From contig JAUHYW010000019.1 of assembly GCA_030426085.1 (NCBI GenBank), forward strand, positions 1-64,000: a stretch of DNA of 64,000 nt. Direction: 5' to 3'. The notes under the pieces were generated by a model. It had not been told where the DNA came from. It ran no database searches and saw nothing but the letters and a program-made list of their open reading frames with translations. The position numbers were made by a program, and so were the translations under genes. The stretch's first letter is position 1; every line of letters begins with the position of its first letter. Below, in pieces: positions 7,770-15,769 of this stretch. This DNA is from a bacterium. Its GTDB lineage: Bacteria > Myxococcota_A > Bradymonadia > UBA7976 > UBA1532.

Positions 7770-9428
7770 ATGGTCCCCACCCTGCGCCCGCTCGTCCGGC
7801 TCGCCCTGCTCGCCGCGCTCGCCGCGCCCGGAGCGGCGGCGGCCGAATCGATCGCGATCACCATCGACGATCTGCCCTTCGTCGGCGGCCTCGGCCCGGG
7901 CGACTCGGCGATGGCCGCCAACCGGCGCATCCTGGCGGCCCTGGCGAAGCACCGCGCCCCGGCGGCGGGCTTCGTGGTGTGCGACCGGATCGGCCCCGAG
8001 GCGCCGGTCTTGAAGGCGTGGCTGGACGCGGGCCACCTGCTGGGCAACCACAGCTCGACCCACCGCCACTTCGACCGGCTCGATCTCGCGGCGTGGACCG
8101 CCGACGTGCGCCGGTGCAAGGCCCGCCTGGACGGGATCGTCGGCCGGCCGACCCGCTGGTTCCGCTATCCCTTCCTCCAGCGGGGGCGCACCCCGGCCGC
8201 CCGCGACGCGGGGGTGGCGGCGCTGAAGGCGATGGGGCACGACCCGGCTCCGGTCAGCGTCGACACCGGGGAGTGGATCCTGGTGGCGCCCTACGTCGCT
8301 GCGCTGCGCCGGGGGGACGCCGAGACCGCGGCGGCCATCGGCGCGGCCTACGTCGAGCACGTCGTCGCCGCGAGCCGCCACGCCCGGGCGGTGGCCCGGC
8401 AGCACCCGGGGCGCGCGATCCCCCACGTCCTGCTGCTGCACGCCAACGCGCTGGCCGCCGATCACCTCGATCCGCTGCTGGCCGCGCTCGCCCGGGAGGG
8501 CTTCGACTTCGTGACGCTGGACGCGGCCCTGGCCGATCCGGTCTACGCCGAGCCCGATCGCTACGCCGGCCCCATCGGGCTCTCGTGGCTGTATCGTATC
8601 GCCCCGGCGGGCGCGGCGGGCGAGCGCTGGCGGTGGGACGCGGGCCAGACCCGGGCCCTGGCCCGCCGCTTCGGGGGTGAGGCGGAGTCCGAGGCGCCCA
8701 TCGATCACGACCTGACGCTGCGCCCGGTCGCGCCGGGCACCTGGGTGGTGACCCACGACTTGTGGAAGGCCAACCTGCTGCTGGCCGAGATGCCCGACGG
8801 CACGCTGCTGCTGGCCGATACGCCCTCGACGCCCGACGCCACCGCCCGGCTGCTGGTCTGGCTGCGGGCCCGCTTCGGCGAGCGGCCCGTCGTGGCGATC
8901 AACAGCCATCATCACGCCGACGCGCTGGGGGGCAACGCGACGCTGAACGCGGCGGGGGCGACGACGTGGGGCTCCGATCGGACGGCGGCGCTGGTGGTCG
9001 AGAAGGCGGCCGCCATGAAGGCGGCGCTGGTCGAGCAGCAGCCGGGCCACTTCGACGATCTGGTCTTCACCCCGTCCGCCCGGCGCTTCCCGCTGGCCGA
9101 GGGCCTCGCGCTGGACTTCGGCGAGCCGGTGCGGGTCATCCACCCCGGGCCGGGGCACGCGGTGGACAACGTGGTCGTGTGGCTGCCGAAGCGGCGGGTG
9201 CTGTTCGGGGGCTGCGCGATCTTCGGCAGCCCGCGCCCGGGCTATGTCGGCGCGGCCGATCTCGCGCGCTGGCCGGCGTCGGTCCGCAGCCTGGCGGCGC
9301 TCGATCCGGCGGTGGTGGTGCCGGGGCACGGGCCGCGGCTCGATCCGGGGCTCATCGAGCACACCGCCGCTGCGGTCACCCGGTTCGTCGCCGAGCGGGC
9401 CGAGGGGGATCAGGGTCGGACCGATTGA
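7770..9428 (+). CDS. Secreted fusion of polysaccharide deacetylase and B1-type metallo-beta-lactamase domain
   Basis: 552 residues with a signal peptide (about 1-25). Residues 27-260 are a NodB-type polysaccharide deacetylase: TIDDLP with Asp33-Asp34, and metal histidines 94 and 98 in GNHSSTHRHF. Residues about 315-545 are a metallo-beta-lactamase fold. All ligands of subclass B1 enzymes are in order: His380-x-His382-x-Asp384 (NSHHHADALGG), His463 (HPGPGHAVDN), Cys482 (FGGCAI) and His520 (VPGHG). The cysteine in the second zinc site separates B1 from most MBL-fold hydrolases. Both halves look intact, suggesting a periplasmic enzyme acting on cell-wall material. Beta-lactam hydrolysis is plausible but unproven. 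Confidence 0.88.
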   Translation: MVPTLRPLVRLALLAALAAPGAAAAESIAITIDDLPFVGGLGPGDSAMAANRRILAALAKHRAPAAGFVVCDRIGPEAPVLKAWLDAGHLLGNHSSTHRHFDRLDLAAWTADVRRCKARLDGIVGRPTRWFRYPFLQRGRTPAARDAGVAALKAMGHDPAPVSVDTGEWILVAPYVAALRRGDAETAAAIGAAYVEHVVAASRHARAVARQHPGRAIPHVLLLHANALAADHLDPLLAALAREGFDFVTLDAALADPVYAEPDRYAGPIGLSWLYRIAPAGAAGERWRWDAGQTRALARRFGGEAESEAPIDHDLTLRPVAPGTWVVTHDLWKANLLLAEMPDGTLLLADTPSTPDATARLLVWLRARFGERPVVAINSHHHADALGGNATLNAAGATTWGSDRTAALVVEKAAAMKAALVEQQPGHFDDLVFTPSARRFPLAEGLALDFGEPVRVIHPGPGHAVDNVVVWLPKRRVLFGGCAIFGSPRPGYVGAADLARWPASVRSLAALDPAVVVPGHGPRLDPGLIEHTAAAVTRFVAERAEGDQGRTD

Positions 9429-9502
9429 CAGCCTGCGGAGGCCGGTGCGATCCTGGCCGCCTTTTTGCGCACGCCCGCCCGCCGGGTCACTGAGAGACGC
9501 CC

Positions 9503-10357
9503 ATGGCCCGCCAGACCGCCCGCCACCCGATCGATCTGCATATGCACAGCTCGATGTCAGACGGCACCCTGAGCCCACGACGGCTGGTGGCCGAGGCCGC
9601 GCGGCGCGGCGTGCGGGCCATCGCGTTGACCGATCACGACACGACCGCCGGCCTGGCCGAAGCCCGCGCGGCGGGGGCCCGGCTGGGGGTGCGGGTGCTC
9701 GCCGGCATCGAGCTGAGCGCGTGGATCGGTCGCGAGGTGCACATCCTGGGCTACTTCGTCGATCCGAACCACCCCGGCCTGATGGCGGTCACCGAGCGCC
9801 AGCGCACCGGGCGCGAGCGGCGGGCGCGGGCCATCTGCGCGAAGCTGGGCGAGCTGGGCATGCCCCTCGACCCCGAGCCGATCATCGCCGGCGCGGAAGG
9901 CAACGTGGGCCGGCCTCACATCGCCGCAGCGATGATCGCCGCCGGCTACGCCCGCAACAATCAAGAGGTCTTCGACACCTGGCTGGGCAATCAGGGCCCG
10001 GCGAACGTGCCCATCGAGCGGCTGAGCGCCGCCGAGGCCATCGACGTGATCCACGCCGCAGGCGGCGTCGCGGTGCTGGCCCACCCGGGGGTCGACGACT
10101 TCTCGGCCGAGGTCCCGACGCTGGTCGAGGCCGGCCTGGACGGCATCGAGATCCTGCACCCGGCCCACGGGGGCGACGCGATCGACCGGTTCCGGGCCCT
10201 GGCCCGGCAGCACGATCTGATCCAGACCGGCGGGTCGGACTTCCACCGGCCGGAGAGCCCGGTCAAGATCGGCCACTTCGGCGTCGACGACGGCACCCTG
10301 GCGGCTATGCTCGCCCGCCGCCCGCGCGACGCCGGGGCGCCGGGGGGCGTCCGATAG
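9503..10357 (+). CDS. PHP domain phosphoesterase (YciV/RNase AM-like)
   Basis: A 284-residue PHP-domain protein. Metal-binding motifs occur in order: DLHMHSSMSDGTL near residue 12, ALTDHDTTAG near residue 45, ILGYF and AHPG in the middle, and GGSDFHRP near residue 250. Length and motifs fit the YciV group, which hydrolyses 3',5'-nucleoside bisphosphates or trims RNA 5' ends in E. coli. Which activity applies here is not visible. It is followed after 3 bases by the 2Fe-2S protein gene, so it probably heads a short operon running to the rhodanese gene. Confidence 0.9.
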   Translation: MARQTARHPIDLHMHSSMSDGTLSPRRLVAEAARRGVRAIALTDHDTTAGLAEARAAGARLGVRVLAGIELSAWIGREVHILGYFVDPNHPGLMAVTERQRTGRERRARAICAKLGELGMPLDPEPIIAGAEGNVGRPHIAAAMIAAGYARNNQEVFDTWLGNQGPANVPIERLSAAEAIDVIHAAGGVAVLAHPGVDDFSAEVPTLVEAGLDGIEILHPAHGGDAIDRFRALARQHDLIQTGGSDFHRPESPVKIGHFGVDDGTLAAMLARRPRDAGAPGGVR

Positions 10358-10360
10358 AGC

Positions 10361-10687
10361 GTGAGCCGCCCCAACCCGCTGATCTACGGGCACTTCGAGC
10401 GACTGGTCCCCATCGTGGTCGACGGCGAGCGCTTCGAGGTGCCCGAGGGCATCCCGCTGATCCGGGCCCTGCAATACATGCAGTTCGAGCTGGGTCGGCT
10501 GCGCTGCGACTGGAGCCTCTTCTGCTTCAACGACACCATCGGCTGCTGCGCGTGCGTGATCCGAGCCCCGGGGGCCGAAGCCCCGGAGGGCGCCCGGGCG
10601 TGCTGTCGGCGGGTCGAGCCGGGGCTGACCGTCGTGCGCCTGCCGCGCAGCGCGCAGGTGCTGCCGGTTGCCGGAGACGGCCGATGA
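10361..10687 (+). CDS. Small 2Fe-2S-type Cys-rich protein (ferredoxin-like fold)
   Basis: A 108-residue protein starting at GTG 10361. An N-terminal beta segment (IVVDGERFEVPEGIPLIRAL) resembles the ubiquitin-like core of plant-type ferredoxin domains. Cysteines lie at 49, 55, 62, 63, 65, 81 and 82 (CDWSLFCFNDTIGCCACVI and ARACCRRV), enough for one 2Fe-2S cluster. It resembles the (2Fe-2S)-binding Fer2_4 proteins that usually serve as electron-transfer subunits. No oxidoreductase partner is adjacent; neighbours are the PHP protein and FolE. Confidence 0.7.
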   Translation: MSRPNPLIYGHFERLVPIVVDGERFEVPEGIPLIRALQYMQFELGRLRCDWSLFCFNDTIGCCACVIRAPGAEAPEGARACCRRVEPGLTVVRLPRSAQVLPVAGDGR

Positions 10688-10715
10688 CCCGCGCCCCGGC
10701 CCACGGGAGGCGCCG

Positions 10716-11270
10716 ATGACCGCGGCCGACGCCATCGCTGGGCTGCTGGCGGCGCTCGATCTCGACGGCCTGCCCGAGACCGACGGCACCCCGGATCGAG
10801 TCGCCCGCTTCTGGCGGGCGCAGCTCGTCTCGGGGCACGGGGTGGATCCCGCCGAGGCGCTGGGCAAGCTCATCCCGGTCGCCGAGCCGACGGTGGTCAG
10901 CCTGACCGGCATCCCGTTCCACGGCATGTGCCCCCACCACCTCGTGCCCTACTTCGGCGAGGTGCACCTGGCCTACGAGCCGGCGGATCACATCGTCGGT
11001 CTCGGCGGGCTCGAGGCGCTGGTCGCGGCGTTGTCCCGCCGGCTGGTGCTGCAAGAGCAGCTCTGCATCGATCTGGTCGACGCCCTCGAAGCCCACCTCG
11101 GCGCCCGGGGCACGGCGTGCGCCGTCGAGGCGACCCACCTGTGCCTCATCCTGCGAGGCCGCGAGCCACGCCGGGCCCGGGTGCACACCCGCCTCGCCCG
11201 AGGCACCCTGATCGGGCGGCCCGAGGTCCTGCCTCCGGTCGCCGCCTCGCCCCGAGGAGAACCCCGATGA
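10716..11270 (+). CDS. folE: GTP cyclohydrolase I
   Basis: Catalyses the first step of tetrahydropterin/folate synthesis, converting GTP to dihydroneopterin triphosphate. The start at 10716 (GGGAGG upstream) gives 184 residues. The zinc and active-site block MCPHHLVPYFGEVHLAY holds the Cys-x2-His pair, and the third zinc cysteine is in EATHLCLILRG. TPDRVARFW near the N-terminus is also typical. The more usual TRGV ending of that block is replaced by REPRRAR, a mild divergence. It overlaps the rhodanese gene by 4 bases (ATGA). Confidence 0.9.
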   Translation: MTAADAIAGLLAALDLDGLPETDGTPDRVARFWRAQLVSGHGVDPAEALGKLIPVAEPTVVSLTGIPFHGMCPHHLVPYFGEVHLAYEPADHIVGLGGLEALVAALSRRLVLQEQLCIDLVDALEAHLGARGTACAVEATHLCLILRGREPRRARVHTRLARGTLIGRPEVLPPVAASPRGEPR

Positions 11271-11590
11271 CCGTGCCTCAGCTCTCGCCGCGAGAGGTCG
11301 CCGCCCGCCTCGCGGCCGATGATCCGCCGCTGCTGCTCGACGTGCGCACCGCGCAGGAGCACGCCGCGGCCGCCATCGAAGGGGCCTTTCTGCTGCCGAT
11401 GCACGAGCTGACCGCGCGGGTCGCCGAGCTGGACCCCGATCGGCCGACGATCGTGATGTGTCACCACGGCGTGCGCAGCCTGCATGTCGCGCGCTACCTC
11501 GTCGATCGAGGCTTCGATCAGGTGGCCAATCTGGCCGGGGGCATCGAACGCTGGAGCCGGGAGATCGACCCGTCGGTCCCCCGATATTGA
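11267..11590 (+). CDS. Single-domain rhodanese
   Basis: A 107-residue single rhodanese domain. LLLDVRTAQEHAAAAIEGA is the first conserved block and the active-site loop CHHGVRS contains the catalytic cysteine near residue 65. GFDQVANLAGGIERWS is the usual C-terminal block. It likely carries persulfide sulfur, but the acceptor is unknown. The start ATG overlaps the TGA of folE, indicating translational coupling. Confidence 0.93.
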   Translation: MTVPQLSPREVAARLAADDPPLLLDVRTAQEHAAAAIEGAFLLPMHELTARVAELDPDRPTIVMCHHGVRSLHVARYLVDRGFDQVANLAGGIERWSREIDPSVPRY

Positions 11591-11633
11591 CCGCCCGACG
11601 CCCGGATCCGGGTACCGGGCCAGGGCATCGATC

Positions 11634-11663
11634 TTGTCACGCGCCATGCCGGACGGCTATCGT
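11634..11663 (+). promoter_or_regulatory. Candidate sigma-70 promoter for the DHH gene
   Basis: TTGTCA at 11634-11639 and TATCGT at 11658-11663 with an 18-base spacer, about 60 bases before the DHH start. The -10 match is partial. Confidence 0.4.
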
Positions 11664-11726
11664 CCGGTCAGGGATACGCCCGGATACCGGAGCCGCTGCG
11701 CGGCGGCCGCCGCACTTGGAGAGCCC

Positions 11727-12899
11727 ATGCCTGCGCTGAATCGACCGTCTACGCCCACCGGCGAAGTCGCGCCGGTGCCGGTCAACGGCAACGGCGACTA
11801 CGCCACGAACCGCCCGTCTGCCCGGGGATATTGCGAGGCGCCCGATCGCCTCGAGGCGATCCTCGCCACGCTCGAGCAGGCCCGGGGCAGCCGCCTCCTG
11901 ATCGTCATCAAGGGGCACCCCGACCCCGACAGCATCGCCAGCGCCATCGCCCAACGGCACATGGGCAAGGCCTACGACATCGAGTCGACCATCGTCTTCT
12001 TCGACCAGATCAGCCACCCCGAGAACCGGGCGCTGGTCAAGAGCCTCGACGCCGACCTGCGCCAGTACCGCGAAGGCATGGACATCGGGGCCTTCGACTA
12101 CATGTCGTTCATCGACACCCAGACCCCCCACCTGCCGGTGCGGGTGGCCAAGCCGCCCCCCATCCTGACCTTCGTCGACCACCACAAGATCGTCGGCGGC
12201 TTCGACGCCGGCTTCGTCGACATCCGGGAGGACGCGGGGGCGACGAGCAGCATCTACGCCGAGTACCTCGAGCACAGCCACCTCGGCCTGCGCCTGGGCA
12301 ACTCGGAGGACGCCCGGCTGGCGACGGCGCTGATGCACGGCATCCGGGCCGACACCGACAACCTGCTGCTCGCCCGCCCGATCGACTTCCGGGCCGGGGC
12401 CTACCTGCGGCAGTTCATCGACAACGACCTGCTGCGCCTCATCAGCAAGCAGTCGATCACCGCCCGCACGATGGAGATCATCCAGCGGGGGCTGAACAAC
12501 AAGAGCATCCGGGGCACCTTCCTGCTGGCCGGGGTCGGCTTCGTGCGCGAAGAGGACCGGGACGGCATCGCCCAGACGAGCGACTTCCTGCTGCGCCACG
12601 AGGGGGTCGAGACCGCCCTGGTGTTCGGCATCGTCAACGGGGACGTGGTCGACGGGTCGCTGCGCACCAACAGCCCGACCATCGACCCCGACGGCTGGCT
12701 CAAGGCCGTCTTCGGGGCCGACTCTGCCGGGCGGCACTACGGCGGCGGCCGGCGCAACAAGGGCGGCTTCCGCATCCCGCTGGGCCTCTTCGCCCGCTGC
12801 CGCGACCGGGACGCCCTGTGGGCCATCGGCAAGAAGACGATCGAAGATCTGGTCTTCGAGAAGATCGGCGTCGAGCAGGTCGACGGCGACGGCGGCTGA
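11727..12899 (+). CDS. DHH family phosphoesterase
   Basis: A 390-residue DHH/DHHA1-type phosphoesterase. The start at 11727 is preceded by GGAG. KGHPDPDSIASA near residue 61 is the first metal motif and TFVDHHK near residue 148 is the DHH motif. A C-terminal region with GGGRRNKGGFRIPLGLF corresponds to the substrate-binding DHHA1 part. Relatives include NrnA nano-RNases and pyrophosphatases. The extended N-terminus of about 35 residues looks disordered. Substrate (short RNA, pApA or similar) is not determined by sequence. Confidence 0.88.
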   Translation: MPALNRPSTPTGEVAPVPVNGNGDYATNRPSARGYCEAPDRLEAILATLEQARGSRLLIVIKGHPDPDSIASAIAQRHMGKAYDIESTIVFFDQISHPENRALVKSLDADLRQYREGMDIGAFDYMSFIDTQTPHLPVRVAKPPPILTFVDHHKIVGGFDAGFVDIREDAGATSSIYAEYLEHSHLGLRLGNSEDARLATALMHGIRADTDNLLLARPIDFRAGAYLRQFIDNDLLRLISKQSITARTMEIIQRGLNNKSIRGTFLLAGVGFVREEDRDGIAQTSDFLLRHEGVETALVFGIVNGDVVDGSLRTNSPTIDPDGWLKAVFGADSAGRHYGGGRRNKGGFRIPLGLFARCRDRDALWAIGKKTIEDLVFEKIGVEQVDGDGG

Positions 12900-12994
12900 G
12901 CGCCCGCCGATCGGGCCGACGCCGGGCTCGAAAGCACGCCGCTCGCACGAAAAAAGACCGCCGATCTTGAATAACGCGGGGTGGGGCCCATTCC

Positions 12995-13023
12995 TTGCGC
13001 CCCGCGAGGCCCGCTCCTATCCT
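12995..13023 (+). promoter_or_regulatory. Candidate promoter of the lpoB-COG3014 operon
   Basis: TTGCGC at 12995-13000 and TATCCT at 13018-13023 with a 17-base spacer, 38 bases before the lipoprotein start. The TTGCG hexamer recurs before both tRNA genes and prfB. Confidence 0.5.
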
Positions 13024-13061
13024 TCGCGGGCGTCATGCCCCATCTCACGAGGAAGATTTCG

Positions 13062-13673
13062 ATGCGCCGATTGCTCTCCCTGGCCTCCATCGTCGCCCTG
13101 ACCGCGAGCCTCGCCGCGTGCAGCGGCAAGCCGGCCTATGTGCGCGGCAGCGAGAACCCCGACCTCGACGAGGCCACGATGTCGACCGGGCTCGACAAGA
13201 AGGACCTCGAGAACCTGTTCGCCCAGAACAGCAAGAGCCTGCTCGAGAGCGGCGCCATGCGGCGCTGGCGCGACATGTCCCGCGAGGGCAAGGAGCCCCG
13301 CCTCGCGATCTTCCCCGTGCGCAACGAGACCAGCGAGCACATCGACAGCCAGCTCCAGGCGCTGCTGTCGAAGTTCGAGACCGATCTGGTCAACAGCGGC
13401 TACGTCACGGTGGTCAGCTACGAGAACCAAGGGGCGCTCGTCGAAGAGATCAAGAAGCAGCAGTCGGCCGCGTTCGACCCCGAGAAGACGGCCCAGCTCG
13501 GGCGCCAGCTCGGGGTGCAGTACTTCATCACCGGCAAGGTCTACGACTCGGCCGAAAAGAGCGGCGAGGAGCGCCGGGTGCAGTACTTCCTCTTCATGCA
13601 GGCCATCGAGGTCGATACCGGCGCCATCCGCTGGCAGAACGAGGCCAACCTGACCAAGGGCCTCGTCAACTGA
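13062..13673 (+). CDS. LpoB-like lipoprotein (penicillin-binding protein activator family)
   Basis: A 203-residue lipoprotein. The start at 13062 has GAGGAAG upstream and gives a signal peptide ending LAAC. The mature part has the CsgG/LpoB-type fold: LAIFPVRNETSEHID, YVTVVSYENQ, LGRQLGVQYFITGKVY and IEVDTGAIRWQNE. In E. coli, LpoB is an outer-membrane lipoprotein that activates PBP1b. This gene is more like the COG3417 relatives found beside COG3014 genes, as here. A direct role in peptidoglycan synthesis is inferred from the family. Confidence 0.85.
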   Translation: MRRLLSLASIVALTASLAACSGKPAYVRGSENPDLDEATMSTGLDKKDLENLFAQNSKSLLESGAMRRWRDMSREGKEPRLAIFPVRNETSEHIDSQLQALLSKFETDLVNSGYVTVVSYENQGALVEEIKKQQSAAFDPEKTAQLGRQLGVQYFITGKVYDSAEKSGEERRVQYFLFMQAIEVDTGAIRWQNEANLTKGLVN

Positions 13674-13701
13674 GACGCCGGGGCGGCCCCGCCGGAGATC
13701 C

Positions 13702-15054
13702 ATGCAGCGCCTGCTCCTCATCGCCATCGCCCTCGGCCTCGCCGGCTGCGGGGGCTACGCCTCGACCAGCGAGGCGTTCCGGCAGTCGCTGACCTCGGGC
13801 CAGCCGCAGATCGCGCTGATCGAGGTCAACGACGCGCTTGAGGTGGTCAAGGCCGAGGACGTGCCGAAGGATCCGGGGCCCGACACCCCGCTGCTGCTGC
13901 TCGAGCGGGGCACGATCCTCCAGGCGCTGGGGCGCAACGACCTCTCGGCCCGCGACTTCCAACTCGCCGACAAGAACCTGGACGTGCTCGACCTGACCGG
14001 CGATACGACCGGCGAGATCAGCAAGTACCTCTTCTCGGACGACGCGACGGTCTATAAGTCGCCGCCCTACGAGAAGCTGCTGCTCAACACCGTCAACATG
14101 ATCAACTTCCTGGTCATGGGCGACATCTCGGGGGCCAAGGTCGAGGCCCGCCGGATGACCATCAACCGCAAGTACCTCGAGACCGAGGCCGGCGCGGCGC
14201 AGTCGATGCTGGCCTTCGGCAGCTACCTCAGCGGCTTCGCCTTCGAGATGGCCGGCGACAGCGGCCCGGCGATACGCCACTACGGCGACGCCCACGACGC
14301 CGGCGGCCAGCCAGGGCTGCGGGCGGCCGTCACCCGGCTGGCGGCCCGCACCGGGGCCGGCGACAAGCGGCTGAAGGACTGGACCACCGACCCCGCGCCG
14401 CTGCCGAAGGGCGACGAGAAGCAAGGCGAGCTGCTGGTGATCGTGCAGACCGGCATGGCCCCCCACCGGCAGGCCGAGCGGCTGCCCATCGGGGCCGCGG
14501 TCGTCGCCGCCTCGAACCCGGGGCGCGGCGCCCGGCTGAGTCGCAGCGACCGGGCCCGGGCCCAGACCTTCGCCGCCAAGGGCGTGCTCAAGTGGGTGCA
14601 GTACCCCCGGCTCGAGCGCAGCGTGGCCGGCGCGGCCCGCATCGACGTGGGCGTCGGCGGCCAGACATGGACCACCGAGTCGGCGCTCGATGTCGAGGGG
14701 CGCACCATCGACCACTACGAGGCCCACAAGGGCACCCTCATCGCCGCCTCGATCACCCGGCTGCTCACCCGGGCGGTGGCCGGCGAGGTCACCGGCGCGG
14801 TGGCCCGGGGCGCGAGCGGGGACAACGTGATCGGGCTGCTCGCCGGGCTGGCCGTCGAGGGCGCCATGACCGCTGCCGACACCCCCGACACCCGGAGCTG
14901 GGTCACCCTGCCCGCCCGGTTCTCGATCGCCCGCGGCCGCCTGCCGGCCGGCGAACACACCATCACCGTGCGCTATCGCGGCCAGCAGCGCAGCCGCACG
15001 GTGAAGCTGAGCCCCGGCGGCTGGGCCGTGGTCAACTTCTCGGATCTGAGATGA
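13702..15054 (+). CDS. COG3014 family lipoprotein
   Basis: A 450-residue lipoprotein with signal peptide MQRLLLIAIALGLAGCGG. It has a helical TPR-like N-terminal half (YEKLLLNTVNMINFLVMGD, GAKVEARRMTINRKYLETE). A beta-rich C-terminal half contains DTRSWVTLPARFSIARGRLPAG, typical of COG3014. Members are uncharacterised and are often encoded next to LpoB-like lipoproteins. The 28-base gap to lpoB indicates an operon. A joint role in outer-membrane or cell-wall function is likely but not shown. Confidence 0.8.
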   Translation: MQRLLLIAIALGLAGCGGYASTSEAFRQSLTSGQPQIALIEVNDALEVVKAEDVPKDPGPDTPLLLLERGTILQALGRNDLSARDFQLADKNLDVLDLTGDTTGEISKYLFSDDATVYKSPPYEKLLLNTVNMINFLVMGDISGAKVEARRMTINRKYLETEAGAAQSMLAFGSYLSGFAFEMAGDSGPAIRHYGDAHDAGGQPGLRAAVTRLAARTGAGDKRLKDWTTDPAPLPKGDEKQGELLVIVQTGMAPHRQAERLPIGAAVVAASNPGRGARLSRSDRARAQTFAAKGVLKWVQYPRLERSVAGAARIDVGVGGQTWTTESALDVEGRTIDHYEAHKGTLIAASITRLLTRAVAGEVTGAVARGASGDNVIGLLAGLAVEGAMTAADTPDTRSWVTLPARFSIARGRLPAGEHTITVRYRGQQRSRTVKLSPGGWAVVNFSDLR

Positions 15055-15070
15055 CACGAAGGAGCCTCCC

Positions 15071-15655
15071 ATGAACACCCGACGCATCGGCGCCCTGCTC
15101 GCCGCGCTCATGGTCATCGGCCTCGCCGGCGAGGCCTTCGCCCTCGACGGCTGGCGCGACCGCAAGGGCATGTACTACGGCCTCGGCCTCGGCTTCGGGG
15201 CCGCCCAGCCCGACATCGACAACGCCGACAGCCGCATCGGCGTACACCTGCGGGGCCGGATCGGGGGCGGCGTCAACAAGCACGTCGCGCTCGACGGCGA
15301 GCTGGGCTGGCGCTACCAGTCCACCGACGAGGACCGCCCCGGCGGCGAGGCCACCATCTCGGAGCAGTTCGTCACCCTCTACGTAGGCGGCAGCTTCTTC
15401 GTCTTCGAGGGGCTCTACATCCGGGCGTTCGGCGGGCTGGCCTACCTCGCGCAGTCGATCGAGATCGAGACCCCCATCGGCGACAGCTCGGACGACGACA
15501 GCTACACCGGCCTGGGGGTCGGCGCCGGGCTGGGCTACGAGTTCTTCGCCAGCAGCGACCTCGCCATCGGCGTCGGCGGGGACTACCAGCACCAGATGTA
15601 CGACGACTTCGCGGTCAACCAGATCAACTTCGGGGTCACCGCGACCTGGTACTGA
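15071..15655 (+). CDS. Small outer-membrane beta-barrel protein
   Basis: A 194-residue protein with a signal peptide (about 1-25, MNTRRIGALLAALMVIGLAG...). The rest alternates hydrophobic and polar residues with Gly turns (YYGLGLGFGAAQPDID, SYTGLGVGAGLGYEF) and ends in NFGVTATWY. A terminal aromatic is the usual Bam recognition signal. This fits an eight-strand OmpA/OmpX-like barrel. It lies 16 bases after the COG3014 gene with AAGGAG before the start, as the third gene of that operon. No specific role can be named. Confidence 0.75.
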   Translation: MNTRRIGALLAALMVIGLAGEAFALDGWRDRKGMYYGLGLGFGAAQPDIDNADSRIGVHLRGRIGGGVNKHVALDGELGWRYQSTDEDRPGGEATISEQFVTLYVGGSFFVFEGLYIRAFGGLAYLAQSIEIETPIGDSSDDDSYTGLGVGAGLGYEFFASSDLAIGVGGDYQHQMYDDFAVNQINFGVTATWY

Positions 15656-15684
15656 CCCGCCTGCCCGGACGGTGCGCGCCGCAG

Positions 15685-15713
15685 TTGCGGCCCCGCCCCG
15701 CTTTGCATAGACT
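15685..15713 (+). promoter_or_regulatory. Candidate promoter of prfB
   Basis: TTGCGG at 15685-15690 and TAGACT at 15708-15713 with a 17-base spacer, 57 bases before the prfB start. Confidence 0.55.
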
Positions 15714-15769
15714 CCTCGCCCGATTCTGCGGCCGGCGCCCGCCGGTCCGCCCAGCGAGGAGCCTCCCCC

